From Alicyclobacillus fastidiosus (GTDB lineage: Bacteria; Bacillota; Bacilli; Alicyclobacillales; Alicyclobacillaceae), in the NCBI RefSeq assembly GCF_026651875.1, contig NZ_CP104067.1, positions 1,054,001-1,118,000 on the forward strand: a stretch of 64,000 nucleotides of DNA. The letters run 5' to 3'. Every line of letters starts with the position of its first letter. The first letter of the stretch is position 1. A program made the position numbers and the translations under genes. This document shows, piece by piece, positions 7,983 to 17,934 of this stretch. A model generated the notes under the pieces. It made no database searches. It was not told the DNA's origin and saw only the letters and a list, made by a program, of their open reading frames with translations.

Positions 7983-10900
7983 GTGGCGCAGTTTGTTCAT
8001 CTACACGTACATAGTGCATACTCGCTTCGCGAAAGCACGCTTCGCCTCGGCCAACTCGTCGAAGATGTGGCCGCCTACGAGATGCCCGCGGTCGCATTGA
8101 CCGACACCAACGCTATGTACGGGGCCATTCCGTTTTACCAAAAAGCCATCCAACTTGGCGTACAGCCCATTCTCGGCGCGCAGTTGGACGTGTGCTTTGC
8201 CGAACCACATGACCTGCCACAAACGCGCGACGCCTTTCAGGCAAGTCTTGAGCGGACGGTGATGTTGGCGAGGAGCCTCGACGGTTACCGCGGATTGACG
8301 CGGCTCATCACGATGGCGAGATCGCGAGGGCATCTGCCCTACGTGACCCTTGCCGAGCTAGCGGCCATCTCCACTGATCTCGTCTGCCTCGTCGGCGGCG
8401 GCGAGTCGACGATGTTGCGCACGTTTGCCGCCGAGCGGTCGGCCAACGCTTCGGCTGCGCTCCGCCTCGCACAGTTTGCCGGGGCATGCCCATCCGGTCA
8501 GCTGTTCGTCGACGTGCAAAACCACCGGTTGCCGCACGAGGAGGCGGGGTACGTGCACCTGCTCCATGCGGCTTCACAACAGGACATCCCGCTGGTGGCC
8601 ACCAACGACGTACACTATCGGAAGGCAGGGGATGCGGCGCTCCACCGCGCGTATGCAGGACTCGAGTTCGCAAACGCACAGGAGCGCTGGGGCAGCGATA
8701 CGTTCCATCTCGCTCCACCGCGGGAAATGGTCGAGCGCTTTGCGTCGTTGCCGCAAGCCTTGGATAACACGTTGCACATCGCAGAGATGTGCAAGTTTAA
8801 GCTGCCGCTGCACCAGGTGCGCATGCCGTCGTATCCGACCAAGGACGGGCGCGATCCGCGCGAGGTCTTGCGCGAGGCGTCCACAGCTGGGGCCAAACAG
8901 CGCTACGGGGCGCTGTCTGAAGAAGTGCAGGCTCGACTCGACCATGAACTGGGCGTCATCTGTGATATGGGGTACGCCGATTACTTCCTCGTCGTGGCGG
9001 ACTTTATTCGCTACGCACACCAGCATGGCATCTCGACGGGCCCGGGTCGCGGATCGGCGGCCGGGAGCCTCGTGGCGTACGCCTTGCGGATCACAGACGT
9101 AGATCCGGTCGCCAACCGACTTTTGTTCGAACGCTTTTTGAACCCCGCTCGCGTGTCATTGCCGGATATCGATACCGACTTTGAGTTTGAGCGCCGAGGT
9201 GAGGTCATTCAGTACGTCGTGCAGAAGTACGGGCGGGATCGCGTCGCCCAAATCGGCACCTTTGGCACGCTTGCCGCGCGAGCGGCGGTCCGAGATGCCG
9301 GTCGGATGCTGCAGATGGACGGTGCGATGGTCGACCGGCTGGCGAAGCTCGTCCCTGGCGTACCGGGCATGACGCTCGACAAGGCGCGCCAAGAGGCGCC
9401 AGCGTTCGACCGTGTGGTCACCGACGACAGCGACGCGAAGCGGCTCTACGAGACGGCGCTGTTTCTCGAAGGACTTCCGCACCACACGTCCGTTCACGCC
9501 GCGGGTGTGGTGATCTCGCCGGATCCACTGACGGATTGGGTGCCACTCGAACCCGGCGCGGACGACATCCCGGTGACGCAGTACGCGATGGCGGAAGTGG
9601 AGTCGTTGGGGCTCGTCAAAATGGATTTTCTCGGCCTGCGAACGCTGACGCTGATGGACGATTGCGCGCGAAGTGTGAACGGGCGAACGGGTGTCGCGAT
9701 AGACTGGCGGAAGGTTCCGGTGGACGACAAAGCGACGTACGGCAATCTGACGAACGCGGACACGAACGGCGTCTTCCAGTTGGAGTCGCCTGGGATGCGG
9801 CGCGTCCTGCGGCAGCTCAAACCGTCAAATATGGACGATATCGTGGCTGTGATCTCGCTCAACCGCCCAGGGCCGATGGAAAATATCCCGGCGTTTTGTG
9901 ATGCAAAGCACGGGCGCGCGCCTATCCATTACCCGCACCCGGATCTCGAGCCCATCTTGCGGGACACGTACGGGGTCATCGTCTATCAAGAGCAAATCAT
10001 GCAAATCGCCTCGCAGATGGCCGGATTTTCGCTGGGTGAGGCGGACCTCTTGCGGCGGGCTGTGAGTAAAAAGAAACGCGAGGCGCTCGACGAGGAGCGG
10101 GAGCGGTTTGTACAGGGGTGTCTGAAAAAGGGATACGATGGGGCCACCGCCAACGATGTTTACGATCTCATCGTTCGCTTCGCCGACTACGGCTTTAACC
10201 GCTCGCACGCTGCGGCATACGCGGTGCTCGCGTACCGGACGGCGTATCTGCGCACGCACTATTTACCTGATTTTTTGGCGGCGCTGATGACCATGTCCAT
10301 GTCGTCTGCCGACAAAATGAAGGCGTACGCGGCTGACGCGAGACGGCATCAGATTGCCGTGCTCCCGCCGTCGGTGGTGACCAGTGCACGCGGATATTCG
10401 GTTGACCAAGACGGCGACATCCGGACTGGGCTCCTCGCCGTTCGCAACGTCGGCGAGGGTGCAGTAGAAGCGATTCTCGAGGCGAGAAAGTCTGCGCCCT
10501 TCACGTCGCTCCGGGACTTCTTGCAGCGCGTAAACACCCGTGTCGTCAACCGCAAAGCGCTTGACAGTCTGCTGCAAGCCGGCGCATTCGATGAATTCTT
10601 TCCGGCTGATTCGGACGCCTTGGCGAAAGCTCAAATGCTCGAGGAAGCCCAGCGCCAGGCCGACGAATACCGCCAGTTTGCCGGACTCGGCCTCATGCTC
10701 GACGCGGACAGCCTCGACGCCTCTGGTGAGCGCGAGGCGTCCGCACAAACCGGGCAGGAGGTTTTGTACATCCGCTATAGCAGCGGCACGCAACAAGGGA
10801 AGATGGCCTTGAAGAAAATCCAACAGGTCCTCACGACTTCCCCTGGCGAGGTCAGAGTGGCGCTCTACGACGTCAAGACGAGGCGGACGCGTCTGCTCGG

Positions 10901-10994
10901 TGACAAGTGGAATATCGCCCTGTCGCCAGAACTGATGACGCTGCTCGAGGACGTGGTCGGAATGGGCAACGTCAAGGTCAGCCTGCGCAAATGA
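7983..10994 (+). CDS. dnaE: DNA polymerase III alpha subunit (DnaE type), short form
   Basis: A C-family replicative polymerase of 1003 residues. The N-terminal PHP domain starts AQFVHLHVHSAYSLRES and includes LTDTNAMYG. The palm shows PDIDTDFEFERRGEV with the metal-binding aspartates, and GPGRGSAAGSLVAYAL is the conserved loop before it. SKKKREALDEERERFV and FNRSHAAAYAVLAY belong to the fingers. A helix-hairpin-helix region (VVNRKALDSLLQAGAFDE) follows. After it the sequence passes almost directly to the C-terminal tail domain (VLYIRYSSG...), so the OB-fold module of about 110 residues found in most DnaE proteins seems to be missing. GTG 7983 follows the YtoI stop by 5 bases. Bacillus carries PolC as the main replicase; PolC is not in this window. 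Confidence 0.93.
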   Translation: MAQFVHLHVHSAYSLRESTLRLGQLVEDVAAYEMPAVALTDTNAMYGAIPFYQKAIQLGVQPILGAQLDVCFAEPHDLPQTRDAFQASLERTVMLARSLDGYRGLTRLITMARSRGHLPYVTLAELAAISTDLVCLVGGGESTMLRTFAAERSANASAALRLAQFAGACPSGQLFVDVQNHRLPHEEAGYVHLLHAASQQDIPLVATNDVHYRKAGDAALHRAYAGLEFANAQERWGSDTFHLAPPREMVERFASLPQALDNTLHIAEMCKFKLPLHQVRMPSYPTKDGRDPREVLREASTAGAKQRYGALSEEVQARLDHELGVICDMGYADYFLVVADFIRYAHQHGISTGPGRGSAAGSLVAYALRITDVDPVANRLLFERFLNPARVSLPDIDTDFEFERRGEVIQYVVQKYGRDRVAQIGTFGTLAARAAVRDAGRMLQMDGAMVDRLAKLVPGVPGMTLDKARQEAPAFDRVVTDDSDAKRLYETALFLEGLPHHTSVHAAGVVISPDPLTDWVPLEPGADDIPVTQYAMAEVESLGLVKMDFLGLRTLTLMDDCARSVNGRTGVAIDWRKVPVDDKATYGNLTNADTNGVFQLESPGMRRVLRQLKPSNMDDIVAVISLNRPGPMENIPAFCDAKHGRAPIHYPHPDLEPILRDTYGVIVYQEQIMQIASQMAGFSLGEADLLRRAVSKKKREALDEERERFVQGCLKKGYDGATANDVYDLIVRFADYGFNRSHAAAYAVLAYRTAYLRTHYLPDFLAALMTMSMSSADKMKAYAADARRHQIAVLPPSVVTSARGYSVDQDGDIRTGLLAVRNVGEGAVEAILEARKSAPFTSLRDFLQRVNTRVVNRKALDSLLQAGAFDEFFPADSDALAKAQMLEEAQRQADEYRQFAGLGLMLDADSLDASGEREASAQTGQEVLYIRYSSGTQQGKMALKKIQQVLTTSPGEVRVALYDVKTRRTRLLGDKWNIALSPELMTLLEDVVGMGNVKVSLRK

Positions 10995-11136
10995 TCTGCC
11001 CGTACGACATGCCGTCGTTTCGTCTACCGCGCCCCGGGGGCTTTAGTCCCGACGTCGTTCAGCTGAATCGCCCCCTGTGAAATAGACATACCTGGCCGCC
11101 CTTCATCGTAGGCTCAAAGGACAGGGGGGAACGCTT

Positions 11137-11634
11137 GTGGCCGTCAGTGTGGTAGAACGACTCAGAGCACGAGGCGTAGAGCTTTCGGACGTCGCTCAAA
11201 TTGTCTTTGAACTTCAAAAACCGTACCATCCATCTCTAAGTCTTGCGGATTGCCTCGAAAACGTGGCCAGAGTCCTCGAGAAACGGGAAGTACAACACGC
11301 TCTTTACACGGGATTGGCCCTCGACCAACTGGCCGAACAGAAGGCTTTGCCCGAACCTCTGCAAAGTATCATGGAGACAGATGAACCGCTGTATGGCGTC
11401 GATGAGATCCTGGCGCTCTCGATTACCAACGTGTACGGATCGATAGGTCTTACAAATTTTGGCTATCTAGACAAGACGAAGTTGGGGGTAGTGGGTCGTT
11501 TGAATGCACATCCTACAAAAATTCATGTCTTTCTAGACGATCTAGTCGCCGCCGTCGCCGCAGCTGCCGCTTCGCGCATCGCGCATCAGCATCATACGTC
11601 GTCCTACAACGACGCGCCGACTGACGCGCCCTGA
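11137..11634 (+). CDS. phosphatidylglycerophosphatase A family protein (YutG-like)
   Basis: A 165-residue protein of the PgpA family, which removes phosphate from phosphatidylglycerophosphate in phospholipid synthesis. Conserved blocks include KREVQHALYTGLALDQLAEQ, DEPLYGVDEILALSITNVYG, TNFGYLDKTKLG and HVFLDDLVAAVAAAAASRIA, carrying the acidic metal-binding residues. As in the Bacillus YutG group, there are few long membrane spans. GTG 11137 is behind AGGGGGG. The gene stands alone, 140 bases after dnaE. The tail after SRIAHQHH is variable. Confidence 0.85.
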   Translation: MAVSVVERLRARGVELSDVAQIVFELQKPYHPSLSLADCLENVARVLEKREVQHALYTGLALDQLAEQKALPEPLQSIMETDEPLYGVDEILALSITNVYGSIGLTNFGYLDKTKLGVVGRLNAHPTKIHVFLDDLVAAVAAAAASRIAHQHHTSSYNDAPTDAP

Positions 11635-11780
11635 CCCGATGGTCAGCTTCGTGTCACACGTCTCCACTCGGATGGCCGGACGGTGCACAATAGAATTTGG
11701 AATCTGCTTCAACTTGCTCAGACTGTGAGATGTGGTATCGTAGATTGCGCATGGCCATGTGCGTTTGTCCTCGGTGAACG

Positions 11781-11789
11781 TGCTATAAT
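11781..11789 (+). promoter_or_regulatory. extended -10 promoter (TGCTATAAT)
   Basis: A perfect extended -10 element, TGC followed by TATAAT, lies 40 bases before the start of the small gene at 11829. No good -35 box is seen at 17 bases, as is allowed for extended -10 promoters. It would drive the small gene and perhaps accDA. Confidence 0.6.
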
Positions 11790-11828
11790 GCCAAGGAGAA
11801 TTCGAGTCGAGTCCTAGGAGCGAAGAAG

Positions 11829-12023
11829 ATGTGGACGGTCATCTATATTGCGCCCACCGCCAGACAGGCGGACCACATAAAGGACAAGTTGACAGAAGAG
11901 GGTTTCCTCGTAAAAGTCAGGCAAGCCCGTGGGGCGAAGGAACAGTTCGAAATTCTCATCCCTGAGACCGAACTGGACGAGGGGCAGGAAGTCTTAAAGG
12001 ACGTCTTGCATTCCTCTTTCTGA
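11829..12023 (+). CDS. DUF2007-like small protein upstream of accD
   Basis: A 64-residue soluble protein, MWTVIYIAPTARQADHIKDK onwards, with a ferredoxin-like beta-alpha-beta pattern and EQFEILIPETELDEGQEVLK at the end. Close relatives precede accD in several Bacillales, where they are called hypothetical or 'signal-transducing' DUF2007-type proteins. No enzymatic residues are evident. An AGGAG ribosome site lies upstream and accD starts 78 bases later, so a link to fatty acid synthesis is possible but unproven. Confidence 0.7.
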   Translation: MWTVIYIAPTARQADHIKDKLTEEGFLVKVRQARGAKEQFEILIPETELDEGQEVLKDVLHSSF

Positions 12024-12100
12024 GTGTGTTCGAAATGCACGCGGCGCTCATTCGCGTGCGAACGAGTTCGGACAACCTCACTAAATAATGAGGTGGAATA

Positions 12101-12994
12101 GTGCTAAAGGATTTGTTTAACAAGCGACGACACTATGCCACGCTTGGGAAGGCAGTGGAACCAGCGCCAATCGCGCCGGTGACCGTCGAAAAGGATATTC
12201 CCAAGGGCTTGGTTCAAAAGTGTGACGCATGTGGCAATCTCTTAATGGCGAAGGAACTTCAAAAGCATGCGTATACGTGTCCAGAGTGTAATTTCCACTT
12301 TCGCGTGGATGCACGTACCCGGATGGCGCTTACGCTCGACCAGGGTTCTTTCGTCGAGTTATACGGTAATGTCGCGTCGGCCAACCCACTTGGATTCCCC
12401 GATTACGAATCCAAGTTAGAGAAGGCCGAGAGCGCGACCGGACTGACCGAAGGGGCAGTGACTGGGGAAGGGACCATCGATGACGTTCCGGTGGCGATTG
12501 CCGTCATGGACCCGAGCTTCATCATGGGCTCGATGGGGTCTGCGGTCGGGGAGAAGCTTACACGTATCATGGAGCGCGCTGCACAGCGCAAAGAGCCATT
12601 GATTCTGTTTACCGCTTCTGGTGGAGCACGGATGCAAGAAGGTATTTTATCGCTCATGCAGATGGCGAAGACGAGTGTTGCACTTCGTCGCATGCACGAG
12701 GAGAAGGTCTTGTTTATTTCTGTTATCACGCATCCGACCACCGGTGGGGTAAGCGCGAGTTTTGCCAGCCTCGGCGACATCATCATCGCAGAACCTGGGG
12801 CGATGTTTGGATTTGCCGGAAAGCGCGTCATCGAACAGACCATCCGCCAAAAATTGCCGGATGATTTTCAGACGGCAGAGTTTAATTTGAAGCACGGGAT
12901 GGTAGACAAAGTGGTCCATCGCAAGCAACTGCGGGATGCGCTCGGCGTACTCGTCCGGATTCACGGTGTACGGGGGTGGGCTGATGCCGAATGA
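12101..12994 (+). CDS. accD: acetyl-CoA carboxylase carboxyltransferase subunit beta
   Basis: A 297-residue beta subunit that, with AccA, transfers the carboxyl group from carboxybiotin to acetyl-CoA to make malonyl-CoA. A four-cysteine zinc finger is visible at residues about 45-67 (KCDACGNLL...TCPECNFHF). The crotonase-fold carboxyltransferase follows, with [10 protein letters not shown] and [11 protein letters not shown] forming the acyl-CoA oxyanion sites. GTG 12101 has GAGGTGG 4-5 bases before it. The 3' end overlaps accA by 11 bases, giving translational coupling and 1:1 production. Confidence 0.95.
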   Translation: MLKDLFNKRRHYATLGKAVEPAPIAPVTVEKDIPKGLVQKCDACGNLLMAKELQKHAYTCPECNFHFRVDARTRMALTLDQGSFVELYGNVASANPLGFPDYESKLEKAESATGLTEGAVTGEGTIDDVPVAIAVMDPSFIMGSMGSAVGEKLTRIMERAAQRKEPLILFTASGGARMQEGILSLMQMAKTSVALRRMHEEKVLFISVITHPTTGGVSASFASLGDIIIAEPGAMFGFAGKRVIEQTIRQKLPDDFQTAEFNLKHGMVDKVVHRKQLRDALGVLVRIHGVRGWADAE

Positions 12995-13940
12995 ACTAGA
13001 GTTTGAAAAGCCCATCACCGAACTGAAGAACAAGATACAGGAACTCAAGGGGTTTATGGAAAAGAACGGACTCGACCTTTCTGGGGAAGTTCGTAAACTT
13101 GAAGAGCACCTGCAGGCCCTGACGGAAGACACGTACAGCCAGCTTACGCCGTGGCAACGCGTGCAGATTGCACGCCAGTCCGGCCGTCCGACGACGCTTG
13201 ATTACATCAAGGGCGTCTGTAGCGAGTTTATCGAGTTACATGGCGATCGCAACTTTCGCGACGACCCATCTATCGTGGGTGGAGTGGGGCTTATCGACGG
13301 CCGCCCGGTGACGATTATTGGACACCAAAAAGGTCGCGATACGAAGGAAAATATTCATCGGAACTTCGGAATGGCCCACCCCGAAGGGTATCGCAAGGCT
13401 CTGCGCCTGATGAGGCAGGCTGAAAAGTTCGGCCGGCCTGTCGTCTTCTTTATCGACACGGCGGGCGCGTATCCAGGGATGTCGGCTGAGGAGCGAGGTC
13501 AAAGTGAGGCCATCGCGCGCAACCTGATCGAAATGGCCGGCCTTCGAACGCCGACCATCTGCTTCGTGACCGGCGAGGGGGGCAGCGGCGGTGCGCTGGG
13601 CCTTGGGATCACCGACCGAATCTACGTCTTGCAATACGCCTGGTACTCTGTCATCGCGCCTGAATCAGCGGCTGCCATCCTGTGGAAAGATAGTAGCCAG
13701 GGGACTCGCGCGGCGGAGGTCATGCGCATCACTGGCCCGGATTTGATCGATTTGGGAGTTGCCGACGAGTTGATTCCCGAGCCACAAGGTGGCGCGCAAA
13801 AAGACCCAGCCGCCATGGTTGAAACGGTCCGCAAAAAAATCATCGATAGTTTGCGAGAACTCGCAAAAAAGCCTATTGATGAACTCCTGACCGAGCGATA
13901 CGATAAATATCGGGATATGGGAGAATACGTTGAACGGTAG
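12984..13940 (+). CDS. accA: acetyl-CoA carboxylase carboxyltransferase subunit alpha
   Basis: A 318-residue alpha subunit of the carboxyltransferase. The helical N-terminus ([18 protein letters not shown]) packs against AccD. The catalytic crotonase fold includes [18 protein letters not shown] and [13 protein letters not shown]. The start at ATG 12984 lies inside the end of accD and fits the family N-terminus [10 protein letters not shown]. In Bacillus pfkA and pyk follow; here pyk comes next and pfkA is missing. Confidence 0.95.
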   Translation: MPNELEFEKPITELKNKIQELKGFMEKNGLDLSGEVRKLEEHLQALTEDTYSQLTPWQRVQIARQSGRPTTLDYIKGVCSEFIELHGDRNFRDDPSIVGGVGLIDGRPVTIIGHQKGRDTKENIHRNFGMAHPEGYRKALRLMRQAEKFGRPVVFFIDTAGAYPGMSAEERGQSEAIARNLIEMAGLRTPTICFVTGEGGSGGALGLGITDRIYVLQYAWYSVIAPESAAAILWKDSSQGTRAAEVMRITGPDLIDLGVADELIPEPQGGAQKDPAAMVETVRKKIIDSLRELAKKPIDELLTERYDKYRDMGEYVER

Positions 13941-14041
13941 CGAAGCGGTGTCCACCTCTGTGGTGGGCATTCCGCTTTTTGCTTTGTTCGTATCGTCGTC
14001 CGTTTGCACGATACACCACACCTGATAAGAGAGAGGTTTTT

Positions 14042-15802
14042 ATGATGAGAAAGACGAAGATTGTCGCTACCATCGGACCTGCCAGCGAATCCGTCGAGGT
14101 CTTGACTCGACTCGTCGAGGAAGGCTTGGATGTCGCTCGATTGAACTTTTCTCACGGTACATACGAGGAACACGCAGAACGCATTCGGCGCATTCGCGAG
14201 GCGTCGAAACGCGTCGGCAAGCACGTCGGGATCATGCTTGACATCAAAGGTCCAAAAATTCGCACAGGCAAGATTCAAAACGGTGCAGTGGAGTTGGAAG
14301 ATAACGATATCATCACGTTGACAATAGACCCAGTCGAAATCGGAACCAAGGAACGCGTTTGGATTTCGTACGAAGGACTGGTGGAGGACGTCTATCCAGG
14401 CGCGCCCATTCGAATCGACGACGGCCTTATCGGGCTCGAGGTCATCGAGGTCAAAGGCCACGATATTCGCTGCAAGGTGACCAACGGCGGGACGCTCAAG
14501 GACAACAAGGGCATTAACGTTCCGGGCGTGACGTTGCGGATTCCTGGCGTCACGGAAAAGGACAAGAACGATATCGTGTTCGGAATTGAACAGGGCGTAG
14601 ACTTGATTGCGGCATCATTTGTTCGCAAGGCGGGCGACGTACTTGAAGTTCGACGCATTCTCGAGGAACACAATTACCACGCGGACATCATTTCCAAGAT
14701 CGAGACACAGGAAGGCATGGAGAGACTGGACGAGATCATCGAAGTCACGGACGGGATGATGGTTGCGCGCGGAGATCTCGGCGTCGAAATTCCGACTGAG
14801 GAGGTTCCACTCGCGCAAAAGCGCATTATCTCGCTGTGCAACAAGTACGGCAAGCCCGTCATCACGGCGACGCAGATGCTCGACTCGATGCAGCGCAACC
14901 CGCGTCCGACGCGAGCCGAAGCGAGCGACGTCGCAAACGCCATCTTTGACGGCACGGACGCCATTATGCTAAGTGGCGAGACGGCTGCGGGCCGCTATCC
15001 AATCGAGTCGGTCCGGACGATGGCGCAAATCGCGACGCGAGCAGAGACGGCGCTCATCAAACAGGAAGTCGCCTCCCGTCACGAGACGGAGTGCACAAAG
15101 CTGGTTAGTGATGCCTTGGGCCACGCGGTGAAGACGCTCGCTGCAGACCTCGACGCGTCTGCCGTAATCACCGTCACCACTTCTGGGCACACGGCGCGAT
15201 CGATATCGAAATATCGCCCACTGACGAACGTGATCGCAGTCACTCCGACCGGCACCATCGCTCGCCGGCTGACCGTGTCCTGGGGGATTCATCCAGTCGT
15301 GGTTGAGCAGAACTGCACTACGACGGACGATTTACTCTCTGCAGCCGTCGAAGGGGCGCTGTCCACCGGACACGTCAACAGCGGGGATTTGGTGTTAATT
15401 ATTGGCGGTCTTCCAGCAGGACAACCTGGCACAACCAATTTCCTCAAGGTACATACCATCGCTGAATCCGTGGTGCAAGGTACTGGCGTCGGCAAGCGGT
15501 CCATCACAGGTCGGGCGGTCGTCGTCAAGGACGTTACGGACCTGAACGCGAAAGTCGCCGAGGGCGACATCATCGTCACCACCTCGACGGACAAGGACGT
15601 GATGCAGGCGATTGAAAAGGCTGCGGGCATTGTCACCACCGAAGGTGGATTGACGTCGCACGCGGCGGTCGTCGGCGTATCGCTCGGCAAGCCAGTGATT
15701 GTCGGCGTGAAAGAGGCACTCGACGTCTTACAGGACGGGGAAACCATCACGCTTGATCCACAACGCGGCTTGATTTATCGCGGACGCGTGCAGGTTCTCT
15801 AA
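14042..15802 (+). CDS. pyk: pyruvate kinase with C-terminal PEP-utilizer domain
   Basis: A 586-residue glycolytic enzyme converting PEP and ADP to pyruvate and ATP. The N-terminal barrel starts RKTKIVATIGPASES and shows LDIKGPKIRTG, the catalytic lysine in IISKIETQEGMERLDE, and MVARGDLGVEIPTEEVPLAQ. The allosteric domain follows (EASDVANAIFDGTDAIMLSG onwards). The last 110 residues are an extra domain like the phosphohistidine domain of PEP synthase (GGLTSHAAVVGVSLGKPVIV), found in Bacillus-type pyruvate kinases. ATG 14042 is behind GAGAGG; ATG 14045 is an alternative. A terminator follows at 15825. Confidence 0.95.
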   Translation: MMRKTKIVATIGPASESVEVLTRLVEEGLDVARLNFSHGTYEEHAERIRRIREASKRVGKHVGIMLDIKGPKIRTGKIQNGAVELEDNDIITLTIDPVEIGTKERVWISYEGLVEDVYPGAPIRIDDGLIGLEVIEVKGHDIRCKVTNGGTLKDNKGINVPGVTLRIPGVTEKDKNDIVFGIEQGVDLIAASFVRKAGDVLEVRRILEEHNYHADIISKIETQEGMERLDEIIEVTDGMMVARGDLGVEIPTEEVPLAQKRIISLCNKYGKPVITATQMLDSMQRNPRPTRAEASDVANAIFDGTDAIMLSGETAAGRYPIESVRTMAQIATRAETALIKQEVASRHETECTKLVSDALGHAVKTLAADLDASAVITVTTSGHTARSISKYRPLTNVIAVTPTGTIARRLTVSWGIHPVVVEQNCTTTDDLLSAAVEGALSTGHVNSGDLVLIIGGLPAGQPGTTNFLKVHTIAESVVQGTGVGKRSITGRAVVVKDVTDLNAKVAEGDIIVTTSTDKDVMQAIEKAAGIVTTEGGLTSHAAVVGVSLGKPVIVGVKEALDVLQDGETITLDPQRGLIYRGRVQVL

Positions 15803-15824
15803 GCGGCGACAGCGTAACTGCACC

Positions 15825-15875
15825 AGCCACCTGACTCCGGACAGCCACATGCTGTTCGCGTCCGGTGGCTTTTTT
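15825..15875 (+). terminator. terminator after pyk
   Basis: AGCCAC (15825-15830) pairs with GTGGCT (15865-15870). Inside it CGGACAGC pairs with GCTGTTCG around a CACAT loop. A run of six T follows the stem. Twenty-odd bases separate it from the pyk stop. Confidence 0.85.
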
Positions 15876-16025
15876 CGTAGATCCAGCCATCGCGTATGTT
15901 CACCATATTTGAACGAACCTTAGAACATTGTGATGATTGTGCTAGATTTGACATATGGATGGTGTCGTACGAGGCGCCCATCTGGATGTAATCGCGGCCG
16001 TACATGCCTTGAGGAGGGATTTTGT

Positions 16026-17837
16026 TTGAAGTTTGAGCGCGTCGACATCGAACAATTTTTCAGGACTTACGCCATCTCTGCATTTGACGTCAACGAGGAT
16101 GAAACGCAGATTGCCTTTAGTACCAATCTTTCAGGAAAATACGACGTTTGGTCGATGCCCCTGGCGAACCCCTATCCAGCTCCGCTGACGGCGCGCGGGC
16201 AGTTGCCGCACGACATTCAATTTTCGCCATCGGGGGACTATGTCCTCGTGGCATTCGATCACGACGGCGACGAAAACGCCCAACTCTACGCGGTATCGCC
16301 AACAGGGGGCCCGCTCAAACCACTTCGGATGGCACAAGGGCGTCGCTTTATGGGGACCCATATCTCGAAGGACGGAAAACGGCTGTTCTACGTGTCCGAC
16401 AAGGATAATCATTCCTTCCTCAACGGCTACGTCTACGATGTCGATCTCGACGTCGAAACGATCCTGTTTGAAGGGAGCGACGGGCCCACTTACCTCCAGG
16501 CCGTCTCGGAGGACGAAACTCGTTTTGTCACGACTACCGTATTTGCAAATACCTACAACGTCACGCACTTGCACCAGGAAGGAACAGTGACATCGCTCAC
16601 ACCGGACGAAGCGGCGGTGCACGTTACGTACGACGTGAAATTTTTCGGCGACACGCTGTACTTGACGACTAACTTCGGCGAGGAGTGCATCTATTTTGCC
16701 TCCTTTGATCCGTCCACAGGCACGTTCCAAAAACGATTCCAAGTAGAGCGTTCGGACGTCACCTCGTTTCAATTGGACAAGGCGAATCACCGGGCGATTC
16801 TGACGGTCAGCGGCAGCGTGCAAGACGAGCTCTTCGCGTACGACTTAACGTCGGGCGCCGCCGCGCGAATCGATTCGCCCTTTACCGTGATCTCTCAAGT
16901 AGAAGTCACCAAACGGGGTACGATTTTCGCCCTCGGCATGCGCGACAAGAGCCCAAGCAACTTGTTTTATTTGCCACCCGGCGAAAACGACTGGGTGCCA
17001 CTGACGAACAACCGCATCATGGGCGTCGCCGAGGAGGAACTCTCCAGTGCACAAACGGTGTCCTATCCATCGTTTGACGGGCTGGAAATCGAGGCGCTGC
17101 TCTTTCCAGCCAACCCAGCCACCGCGAACGGGTATACCGTCGTCTGGCCGCACGGCGGGCCGCAAGCCTCTGAGCGGAAATTCTATCGGGCATTCTTTCA
17201 ATACCTCACCTACGCGGGCTACCAGGTGTTCGCGCCCAATTTTCGCGGGTCTTCCGGCTACGGGGCGACGTTCGTCAAAATGGTGGAGGGGGACTGGGGG
17301 CATGGTCCACGGTTAGATATGGTGGAGGGAATTGAGTGGCTGCTTCAAAGCGGTCGGGCAGAGCGCGACAAGCTGTTTCTGGTCGGCGGCAGTTACGGCG
17401 GGTATATGACACTGCTTCTGCACGGTCGGCACGCAGCGTACTTCCAGGCCTGTGTCGACATCTTCGGCCCGTGTAACCTGTTCACGTTCGTCGAGTCCGT
17501 GCCTGACCACTGGAAACCGATGATGAAGCAGTGGGTCGGCGACCCGGTCGAGGATAAGGAACGGTTCGTCGCCGACTCGCCCATCACGTATTTAGAGGGC
17601 ATGACCAAGCCAATGCTCGTCATTCAAGGCGCCAACGACCCGCGCGTCGTCAAGGCGGAGTCTGATCAAATCGTAGCTGCACTGCAAACGCAGGGCACCG
17701 AAATCGAGTATATCGTCTTTGACGACGAAGGCCACGGGTTCTCGAAGAAGGAAAACGAGATCCACGCGTACAGAAGGGCTGTCGAATGGCTCGACAGACA
17801 CCGACTGGCAGGCGTTGTCCAAGTTGCATCACCGTGA
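16026..17837 (+). CDS. S9 family prolyl-oligopeptidase-type serine peptidase
   Basis: A 603-residue cytoplasmic peptidase of the acylaminoacyl-peptidase group. Residues about 1-345 form a beta-propeller of repeated strands (FSTNLSGKYDVWSMPL, FSPSGDYVLVAFDHDGDENA). The C-terminal alpha/beta hydrolase has the nucleophile in GGSYGGYM, the aspartate in GANDPRVVKAESD and the histidine in DEGHGFSKKEN. No signal peptide is present. TTG 16026 is chosen because GAGGAGGGA stands 6-7 bases before it; the longer frame from 15930 has no ribosome site. It is a single gene between pyk and trpS. Confidence 0.9.
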   Translation: MKFERVDIEQFFRTYAISAFDVNEDETQIAFSTNLSGKYDVWSMPLANPYPAPLTARGQLPHDIQFSPSGDYVLVAFDHDGDENAQLYAVSPTGGPLKPLRMAQGRRFMGTHISKDGKRLFYVSDKDNHSFLNGYVYDVDLDVETILFEGSDGPTYLQAVSEDETRFVTTTVFANTYNVTHLHQEGTVTSLTPDEAAVHVTYDVKFFGDTLYLTTNFGEECIYFASFDPSTGTFQKRFQVERSDVTSFQLDKANHRAILTVSGSVQDELFAYDLTSGAAARIDSPFTVISQVEVTKRGTIFALGMRDKSPSNLFYLPPGENDWVPLTNNRIMGVAEEELSSAQTVSYPSFDGLEIEALLFPANPATANGYTVVWPHGGPQASERKFYRAFFQYLTYAGYQVFAPNFRGSSGYGATFVKMVEGDWGHGPRLDMVEGIEWLLQSGRAERDKLFLVGGSYGGYMTLLLHGRHAAYFQACVDIFGPCNLFTFVESVPDHWKPMMKQWVGDPVEDKERFVADSPITYLEGMTKPMLVIQGANDPRVVKAESDQIVAALQTQGTEIEYIVFDDEGHGFSKKENEIHAYRRAVEWLDRHRLAGVVQVASP

Positions 17838-17934
17838 TGGCAGGCATATAATCGGAAGGAGTCATTGTCATATAAGCGGCGTTGAAGAGGAAGAGTACGC
17901 GGGAATATCTCCGACTTTGTGATGATACATGGCT

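Noticed and set aside
13622-14461. 279-residue minus-strand frame across the accA-pyk junction
   Set aside because: Overlaps two certain genes and has no recognisable motif or ribosome site.
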